A stretch of 64,000 nucleotides of DNA. It comes from Pseudomonadota bacterium (GTDB taxonomy: Bacteria > Desulfobacterota > Syntrophia > Syntrophales > UBA8958). The number at the start of each line of letters is the position of its first letter. The first letter of the stretch is position 1. The DNA lies in assembly GCA_030057915.1 (NCBI GenBank), contig JASGUC010000014.1, forward strand, positions 1 through 64,000, in the 5' to 3' direction. Positions 58,709-64,000 of this stretch are shown here, in pieces. Below the pieces are notes generated by a model. That model did not search any database. It saw only the letters and a list, made by a program, of their open reading frames with translations, and was not told the DNA's origin. A program made the translations under genes and the position numbers.

Positions 58709-59388
58709 TCGTTTCCGTCCATCAGCCCCAGTATCTGCCCTGGCTCGGCTATTTCGACAAGATCGACCGCGCCGACGTCTTTGTCCTGCTGGACAATGTC
58801 CAGTTCAAGAAAAACGAGTGGCAGAACCGCAACCGGATCAAGACCCCCCGGGGACCCCAGTGGCTCACCGTCCCCGTGCTCTATAAATTCCCTCAATTGA
58901 TAAGCGAGGTGGGGATCAACGACCGGGAACGCTGGCAGCACAAGCAGCGGCAGGCAATCCTGTCCAATTACCGAAAGGCGCCGCACTGGACCCTCCTGGA
59001 GAGCTTTTTCTCAGAAATCTTCTCCCGGACCTGGGCCACCATCGCCGAACTCAATATCCACGTCGTCCGGGAGCTGGCGACGATAATGGGCATAACGACG
59101 CCCCTCCAGGTCGCCTCGGAATTGCCCCCCCTGCCCGACGACCCGGACGAGCGCCTCATCGCCATCACCCATCATTACGGGGGCGACGTCTATCTCGCCG
59201 GCAGCGGCGGCCACGATTACATGGACCTGGCCAAATACGAACGGGCGGGCGTGGAAGTGGTCTTCCAGGATTACCGTCATCCCTCTTACCCACAATTGTG
59301 GGGGGATTTCGAACCTTTTATGTCCGTGGTGGACCTAATATACAATCAGGGTCGGGAGGCCCTGGAGATCATACGGAGGGGAAGATGA
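58705..59388 (+). CDS. WbqC-family protein
   Basis: 227 residues. MIVSVHQPQYLPWLGYFDKIDRADVFVLLDNVQFKKNEWQNRNRIK is the WbqC-like signature (H6, Q7, P8), and VYLAGSGGHDYMD is near the end. WbqC proteins accompany O-antigen loci, probably adding amino acid or acyl groups to sugars, but the reaction is not settled. It is coupled by ATGA overlaps to genes on both sides. Confidence 0.88.
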   Translation: MIVSVHQPQYLPWLGYFDKIDRADVFVLLDNVQFKKNEWQNRNRIKTPRGPQWLTVPVLYKFPQLISEVGINDRERWQHKQRQAILSNYRKAPHWTLLESFFSEIFSRTWATIAELNIHVVRELATIMGITTPLQVASELPPLPDDPDERLIAITHHYGGDVYLAGSGGHDYMDLAKYERAGVEVVFQDYRHPSYPQLWGDFEPFMSVVDLIYNQGREALEIIRRGR

Positions 59389-60011
59389 ACATTCTGGCTA
59401 TCGGCGCCCATCCCGACGATATCGAATTCGGCTGCGGCGGGACGCTGCTGAAGTACATCCGCAACGGTCACGACGTCTATCTGCTGATCATGACGGATGG
59501 GCACAAGGGCGGCCCGGCCCGCTCGCGCCGTTCGGAACAGCAGCGGGCGGCCCGGATTCTCAAGCCCAGGGACGTGATCTGGGGGACCTTCCGGGACACG
59601 GAACTCTCTCCGAAGATGAACGAAATGGTGCAGGATATCGAGGGTATTCTCAACCGCATCGACCCTCATTTTACCTTCGTCCATTTTGGCGAGGACACCC
59701 ATCAGGACCACCGCGCCCTGGCCAAGGCGACCGTTTCGGCCACCCGGTATGTGAAAAACGTCCTGTTCTATGAGGGGCCGACAACGCAGAACTTCGTCCC
59801 AACCGTCTTCGTGGATGTCAAGGACACCCTGGAGGACAAGCTCCAACTTCTCAAGGCCCACAAGTCCCAGGTAACCAAGACGAATATCGAGGGTCTCTCC
59901 ATCCTCGACATCGCCCGCTCCACGGCGGTCTTCCGGGGCATCGCCGGTCGGGTCCAGTATGCGGAAGGCTTCATGCCCCTGCGGATGTTCATCAATATCC
60001 GGATGTTTTAG
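59385..60011 (+). CDS. PIG-L/LmbE-family deacetylase
   Basis: 208 residues. AIGAHPDDIEFGCGGT carries the zinc-binding H-P-D-D motif, and HFGEDTHQDHRALAKA the second histidine pair. It would remove an N-acetyl group from a GlcNAc-type sugar. The ATG overlaps the WbqC stop (ATGA). A WbqC, PIG-L and DegT set suggests formation and acylation of amino sugars. Confidence 0.9.
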   Translation: MNILAIGAHPDDIEFGCGGTLLKYIRNGHDVYLLIMTDGHKGGPARSRRSEQQRAARILKPRDVIWGTFRDTELSPKMNEMVQDIEGILNRIDPHFTFVHFGEDTHQDHRALAKATVSATRYVKNVLFYEGPTTQNFVPTVFVDVKDTLEDKLQLLKAHKSQVTKTNIEGLSILDIARSTAVFRGIAGRVQYAEGFMPLRMFINIRMF

Positions 60012-60054
60012 CCGGGAAGGCGGGAAGCCAGTATATTTGATCGGTTCTCGAGGC

Positions 60055-60080
60055 CGAGATCTTTGAAAAGCTTTGAGGGC
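60055..60080. repeat. GAGACC-family end fragment
   Basis: GAGATCTTTGAAAAGCTTTG, one degenerate end only, between the PIG-L and DegT genes. Confidence 0.45.
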
Positions 60081-60132
60081 TTTATCTTGCAATTGATCCA
60101 AGGGTTTTGACCGGAATCGCGAGGGCGAACAC

Positions 60133-61320
60133 ATGATCCCCCACTCCCGTCCCTGTCTCGGCGCCGATGACGCCGCTGCCGTCCTGAAGGTCCTGGAATC
60201 CGGACATCTGGTCCAGGGGGAGATGGTCGCGGCCCTGGAGTCCGCCATGGCCCGGTGGCTGACGAAGGGGGAAACCAGCCCCGTCACCCCGGACCCGGAG
60301 GGAGGAAAACCGAGCCTGAATTCGGCTTTACACAATAATAACAATGAAATACATTTCTCAAAAGATGATTCCCCAGGCCCTCCCGGCCCCTTGCGGGCGG
60401 CGGCTGTAAGCTCCGGGACGACGGCCCTCCATCTTGCCCTGCTGGCCCTCGGGATCGGCGAGGGCGACGAGGTCATCATTCCGAGCTACGTCTGCGCCGC
60501 CCTCTGGCACGCCGTCCGCGCCGTCGGCGCCACGGCGGTGCTTGCGGAATGTGACGGAGACACCTTCAACATTGCCGCCGCCGGGGCGGAGAGACTCATC
60601 ACGGACCGCACCCGGGCCATCATCGTCCCCCACCTCTTCGGTCAGGCCGCCGATCTCGAGGACCTCCTCGGCCTTGACGTTCCGGTAATCGAAGATTGTG
60701 CCCAGTCCCTGGGAAGCGGCTACCGAAATCGACCGACCGGGGGCTTCGGCGTCGCCGCCGTATTTTCCTTTTACGCCACCAAGGTTATCGCGGCAGGCGA
60801 AGGCGGCATGGTCGTCTCCCGGGACGAGCGGCTCATCGACCGGATCAGGGAACTCCGGGCATACGACGAGAAGGACGACCTGACGTTGCGCTTCAACGGC
60901 AAGCTCACGGAGTTCCAGGCCGCCCTGGCGCTGAGTCAGTTGGGCAAACTGCCGGCCTTTATCGCCCGGCGCCGGGTCATCGCCGGGCGTTACGACCGGG
61001 CGCTTGAACGGCTCGGGTTGAAGGCGCCGCTGCGCTGGGCTGACCGCGACCATATCTTCTTCCGTTATGTCATCCTGGCGGAGGAGGCGGAGGCGTTCAT
61101 CACGGCCATGGGGAAACGGGGCGTTACATGCCGCCGGCCGGTTTATCGCCCCCTGCATCGCTATCTGGGGCTGCCGGGGTTCGAAACGACGGAAGCGATC
61201 TGGCGTCGCGCCGTTTCCATTCCCCTTTATCCCGATCTTTCCGACGCCGAGGTCGCCGTCGTGGAAAGGGCGCTGGAAGAGACTTGCCGGGAGATGGGGC
61301 GGCCCTCCGAAGGCGGATAG
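60133..61320 (+). CDS. DegT/DnrJ/EryC1-family sugar aminotransferase
   Basis: 395 residues. The PLP lysine is K217 in FSFYATKVIAAGEGGMV, with D188 in EDCAQS and SSGTTALHLAL around the cofactor. It would transfer an amino group to a keto sugar nucleotide. Between residues 44 and 88 there is a 45-residue segment (TPDPEGGKPSLNSALHNNNN region) where relatives have a few residues; part of it is AT-rich. The frame is intact. A repeat cluster follows. Confidence 0.88.
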   Translation: MIPHSRPCLGADDAAAVLKVLESGHLVQGEMVAALESAMARWLTKGETSPVTPDPEGGKPSLNSALHNNNNEIHFSKDDSPGPPGPLRAAAVSSGTTALHLALLALGIGEGDEVIIPSYVCAALWHAVRAVGATAVLAECDGDTFNIAAAGAERLITDRTRAIIVPHLFGQAADLEDLLGLDVPVIEDCAQSLGSGYRNRPTGGFGVAAVFSFYATKVIAAGEGGMVVSRDERLIDRIRELRAYDEKDDLTLRFNGKLTEFQAALALSQLGKLPAFIARRRVIAGRYDRALERLGLKAPLRWADRDHIFFRYVILAEEAEAFITAMGKRGVTCRRPVYRPLHRYLGLPGFETTEAIWRRAVSIPLYPDLSDAEVAVVERALEETCREMGRPSEGG

Positions 61321-61327
61321 CGAAGAC

Positions 61328-61384
61328 GAGACCTTTGAAAAACCGCCGCCCATGCCCTGTCGGGCTCGACTCGGCATCCAGAAG
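61328..61384. repeat. GAGACC-family fragment, core type 3
   Basis: GAGACCTTTGAAAAACCGCC, then TCGGGCTCGACTCGGCATCC; resembles the left half of 24001-24130. The next element starts at the following base, as if inserted into it. Confidence 0.8.
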
Positions 61385-61517
61385 GAGACCTTTGAAAAAC
61401 TCCGTTCCAGCCTCAATATTGTCATTCCCGCGCAAGCGGGAATCCCGTGTTTTCAGCTATTTTCCGGATGCCGGGTCAAGCCCGGCATGACGTGCGAGAC
61501 AGTTTTTCAAAGGTCTC
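61385..61517. repeat. GAGACC-family element, core type 4, full length
   Basis: 133 bp, GAGACCTTTGAAAAACTCCG to GTTTTTCAAAGGTCTC. The core contains GTCATTCCCGCGCAAGCGGG with AATCC and CCGGGTCAAGCCCGGCATGA, two strong inverted repeats resembling the ATTCCC-N8-GGGAAT repeats known in other bacteria. Confidence 0.92.
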
Positions 61518-61602
61518 AGAAGGTAGTTGAAGCAACCGGATTCCCATTTTCCCGGGAAGGGCCATATGGAGGACGCAACGGGGTTTTGCAAAGATCTCGT
61601 TC
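61518..61602. repeat. GAGACC-family fragment, core type 3, right half
   Basis: GGATTCCCATTTTCCCGGG, CCATATGGAGGACGCAACGG and GGTTTTGCAAAGATCTC, closely like the right half of 24001-24130. Together with 61328-61384 it makes one type-3 element split by the type-4 element. Confidence 0.85.
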
Positions 61603-61792
61603 TCAATAGGTCACGGGCCGAGAACGGCGCCGGGGCAACAGGTAAATATGGATTTGCAAGGAACACCGAAATGAGACCTTTACAAAACCGGCCTTTACTG
61701 ACCCGCGGGCGCCGCCAGTCGTTGCCTTCAGCATGCGCCGCCCCGGGAAAGGCGGGCTCTTCGCGGGCCGCGCCGCGACCCGGGAGGACCGC

Positions 61793-62914
61793 ATGATCTT
61801 CCATATCTCCTATGCCGTGGCGCTGACCGTCTTCTTCACCCTCCTGCTGCCGGATATCCGGGGGCATTTCTTCTCGCAAGTGGGGCGCTGGCTCTATATC
61901 TTCCTCTTCGCCCTGTCCCTGTCCTATCTCGTCACCCCCCTGATGCGCCGGTTGGCGCAGCGGCTTGCGATCCTCGACATCCCCGAAGGGCGAAAGATCC
62001 ATGACCAGGCCACGCCGCTGTTGGGCGGCGGGGCGATCATCATCGCCTTCACCGCGGCGCTCCTGGCCAATATGATCCTGGAAAGGGAGATCGTGATCGT
62101 CCTTTGCGCCGGCGGCGCGGTGGCCGTCATTAGCCTGATTGACGACTGGCGGGGGTTGAGGGCCCGGGCCAAACTCGTCATTCAGCTCCTTGCCGTTGCG
62201 TTTCTTGTCTGCAACGACATCGTCCTGCATCTCTTTCCCGAAGCCGTCTGGTGGGGCCACGGCCTGAACATTATCTTGACCTTCCTGTGGATCGTCGGCA
62301 TCGCCAACGCCATGAATTTCATCGACGGCATGGACGGCCTCGCCGCCGGCCTGGGGGGCATCATCTCCCTCTTTTTGGCCATCGTGGCCTTTCAAACCAA
62401 TCAGCACATCCTGGGCTGGATCGCCCTGGCGATGCTGGGGGGCTGTCTCGGCTTCCTGCCGTACAACTTTCATCCCAACCGTCCCGCCCTCATCTTCCTG
62501 GGCGATACGGGCAGCATCTTCCTGGGCTTCATCCTGGCCAGCCTGGCCATTGTGGGCGACTGGTCGGACGACAACCCTATCGTCTCCTTTGCCGCGCCGT
62601 TATTGATCTTTTGGGTCCTGATCTTCGATATGACCTACATCACCGTGGAGAGGATTCTCACGGGGAAGGTAAAAAGCGTCCGGCAGTGGCTGGAATACGT
62701 GGGCAAGGATCACCTCCACCATCGGACCTACGCCTTGCTGGGCGACCGGAGGAAGGCCGTGCTGTTCATCTACCTGCTGTCCATCACCCTCGGGCTGAGC
62801 GCCATAGCCCTTCGCCATGCCCGGCCGGTCGACGGCGTCCTTCTGGTCATCCAGGCCTTCCTCATCACGGTCATTGTCTCCATTCTGGATTATTCGGGGC
62901 GAAAACGGCCCTAA
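61793..62914 (+). CDS. WecA/MraY-family undecaprenyl-phosphate sugar-1-phosphate transferase
   Basis: 373 residues with about 11 hydrophobic helices. LIDDWRG (115-121), NAMNFIDGMDGLAAG (172-186) and DHLHHR near 304 are the catalytic signatures of polyprenyl-phosphate GlcNAc-1-phosphate transferases. It would start lipid-linked glycan synthesis for this locus. GGGAGG precedes ATG 61793; the open frame upstream is not needed. Confidence 0.92.
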   Translation: MIFHISYAVALTVFFTLLLPDIRGHFFSQVGRWLYIFLFALSLSYLVTPLMRRLAQRLAILDIPEGRKIHDQATPLLGGGAIIIAFTAALLANMILEREIVIVLCAGGAVAVISLIDDWRGLRARAKLVIQLLAVAFLVCNDIVLHLFPEAVWWGHGLNIILTFLWIVGIANAMNFIDGMDGLAAGLGGIISLFLAIVAFQTNQHILGWIALAMLGGCLGFLPYNFHPNRPALIFLGDTGSIFLGFILASLAIVGDWSDDNPIVSFAAPLLIFWVLIFDMTYITVERILTGKVKSVRQWLEYVGKDHLHHRTYALLGDRRKAVLFIYLLSITLGLSAIALRHARPVDGVLLVIQAFLITVIVSILDYSGRKRP

Positions 62915-62929
62915 ATCACGGAATACCGC

Positions 62930-62958
62930 TTGACAAACCCGTTGTTCGTTAATAGTTT
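62930..62958 (+). promoter_or_regulatory. Putative promoter before the small sigma-like gene
   Basis: TTGACA (62930-62935), 17 bp spacer, TAGTTT (62953-62958). A repeat element lies between it and the next gene, so the repeat would be part of the 5' leader. Confidence 0.45.
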
Positions 62959-62989
62959 AGGCAGCATTTTAAGCCGAAGTCGATAGCAA

Positions 62990-63121
62990 GAGACCTTTGA
63001 AAATCGCCAATTACCCACCGCCCCGGCATAATCAGGGCTCGGGAATGCCCCGGAAACAAAGCCTTCCGGCTTCCACCGGCATGACGACGGGAACTCGGAA
63101 ACGGCGCTTTTCAAAAGTCTC
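62990..63121. repeat. GAGACC-family element
   Basis: 132 bp, GAGACCTTTGAAAATCGCC to GCGCTTTTCAAAAGTCTC, with a divergent core containing GCCTTCCGGCTTCCACCGGC. It forms the leader of the next gene. Confidence 0.85.
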
Positions 63122-63142
63122 GGAAAAAGGAGCGTTCACCCC

Positions 63143-63424
63143 TTGAGCAATACCTACCGCTGCAAGAAAAAAGGAAACCTTATCACCGAGGTCTGCAACG
63201 ATCAGACCTGCGAGTGGCGCCTGAAGAACGAGGCCTTCTTCAACTGCACCTGGGTGGCCTGTAATTTCGGACCCTTCACCCTGGAAGAGGTGGGGGAGAT
63301 GATGGGGGTAACCAGGGAAAGAATCAGGCAGATCGAGGCCAAGGCCCTGAAGAAATTGCAGCACAAAAAGAGACGCGATCAGTTGCGGGATTTCGCTTCT
63401 CCCGACAGTGAATGGGATTTTTGA
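63143..63424 (+). CDS. Small Cys-rich protein with sigma-70 region 4-like helix-turn-helix
   Basis: 93 residues. The N-terminal 40 residues carry five cysteines (7, 18, 23, 35, 40), as in a small metal-binding module. The C-terminal part [28 protein letters not shown] (46-73) is a clear sigma-70 region 4 helix-turn-helix. No region 2 is present, so it cannot be a full sigma factor; it may bind -35-like DNA or RNA polymerase in response to redox or metal. The start is TTG 63143 with AAGGAG upstream. Confidence 0.78.
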   Translation: MSNTYRCKKKGNLITEVCNDQTCEWRLKNEAFFNCTWVACNFGPFTLEEVGEMMGVTRERIRQIEAKALKKLQHKKRRDQLRDFASPDSEWDF

Positions 63425-63442
63425 GGGGTCCCCTCGGGTCTT

Positions 63443-64000
63443 TCAACCCTTTTTCATCTTGGCGAGAAATTCCCTGGTCATAAACTCGGTCATGCGCATC
63501 TTCCGCTCCGGGCTGGAGAAGAGGTGGACCATGACCTCGATCTCCATCTCCAGGGACGATGGCGTGTCGAGTTTTTCCGCCATGGCCGAAATCTTCTTGA
63601 CGGCGGCGATTACTCGGCTGGAGCGGGCCGCCAGACTTTCCGCCATGGCGACGGCTTCTTCCATGAACCTCTCCGGCGTGGCCACCTTGTTGACCAGGCC
63701 GATCCGCAAGGCCTCGCGGGCCCCGATGGGCTCGCCCAGCATACTTATCTCCTTCGCCTTGGCCATGCCGACGAGGTTTCTCAGGGGGCTGAAGAGGGGA
63801 TTCAGGCCGAAACGCAACTCCGGATGCCCGAAGATGGCGCTTTCCGAGGCGACGATCAGATCGCAGACGGCGGCGATATTGAAGCCGCCCCCGAGGGCGA
63901 TGCCTCCCACCGCGGCGATCACCGGCTTTTCATAGGTGTAGATCTTACCGAGATACCTTAGGATGGACTGGAAGTAGTCGGCGATCTCGGCATCGGCGAG
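63443..64000 (-). CDS. Enoyl-CoA hydratase/isomerase family protein, partial
   Basis: The frame continues past the right edge; 185 residues of the C-terminal part are visible. KPVIAAVGGIALGGGFNIAAVCDLIVASESAIFGHPELRFGL contains the oxyanion-hole Gly-Gly and the crotonase glutamate region; EALRIGLVNKVA follows. Whether it hydrates enoyl-CoA or cleaves another acyl-CoA cannot be decided. It converges with the sigma-like gene, 18 bp apart. Confidence 0.9.
   Translation of the reverse strand, partial: LADAEIADYFQSILRYLGKIYTYEKPVIAAVGGIALGGGFNIAAVCDLIVASESAIFGHPELRFGLNPLFSPLRNLVGMAKAKEISMLGEPIGAREALRIGLVNKVATPERFMEEAVAMAESLAARSSRVIAAVKKISAMAEKLDTPSSLEMEIEVMVHLFSSPERKMRMTEFMTREFLAKMKKG

Larger units (their letters stand above)
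61321..61792. other. Repeat cluster between DegT and WecA-like genes
   Basis: 472 bp made largely of GAGACC-family pieces in tandem: a left part (61328-61384), a full element (61385-61517), a right part of core type 3 (61518-61602) and a single end (61673 onward). No gene recognised. Confidence 0.75.

Overview
The window is GC-rich bacterial DNA. It looks like a member of the old Deltaproteobacteria (Desulfobacterota, perhaps Syntrophales-like). The pointers are a spirochaete/planctomycete/delta-type EF-G, a short mannose-family PTS (IIA-IIB-IIC, no IID), an ADP-forming acyl-CoA synthetase, a ferredoxin:thioredoxin reductase catalytic subunit next to a glutaredoxin, and very many small interspersed repeats. 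This is inferred from gene content only; no rRNA or tRNA gene was seen.

Layout. 0.1-4.7 kb (minus): one tight operon, PTS IIA-IIB-IIC, rimI-like, pyrK, pyrD and an MBL-fold hydrolase. 5.5-10.6 kb: EamA transporter, class V aminotransferase, P-loop ATPase, EF-G. 10.8-16.9 kb: a methyltransferase/YkgJ fusion, a coupled glutaredoxin-FTR-hydroxyacid dehydrogenase-RmlC operon, an SDR and an iron alcohol dehydrogenase. 17-23.9 kb: ADP-forming acyl-CoA synthetase, MBL hydrolase, PpsR, a CHASE4/PAS protein, a low-molecular-weight phosphatase and an ExeA-like ATPase.

24.1-31.6 kb is the most unusual part: a two-armed peptide-modification (RiPP) locus. It has two radical SAM/SPASM enzymes, three PqqD-like recognition proteins (one with a Tat-like N-terminus), an HPr-kinase-like ATPase, a nucleotidyltransferase-fold protein, and two tandem Cys-rich precursor-like peptides. 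These share a nearly identical 30-residue leader and carry 7 and 9 cysteines, each followed by Gly at +3 and spaced 10 or 11 residues apart.

31.8-62.9 kb is an HD-GYP protein followed by a large surface-polysaccharide locus: Wza, an extended Wzc, a small membrane protein, an O-antigen ligase/polymerase-like protein, Wzm/Wzt, about ten glycosyltransferases, AsnB, WbqC, PIG-L deacetylase, a DegT aminotransferase and a WecA-like initiating transferase. A visibly AT-rich island (about 40.9-45.1 kb) begins inside wzt, at the boundary between the conserved ABC domain and the glycan-recognising C-terminal domain. A MazEF pair sits between two inverted repeat copies. 63.1-64 kb holds a small sigma-region-4 protein and a partial enoyl-CoA hydratase.

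At least fifteen full or partial copies of a roughly 120-160 bp element with imperfect inverted ends (GAGACCTTTGAAAA at one end, GAGAGCTTTGAATA at the other) are scattered through the window. They lie between genes, at gene ends, inside open reading frames, and directly after a truncated methyltransferase. At least two different cores share these ends. They appear to have shaped gene starts and ends and the mosaic structure of the polysaccharide locus.
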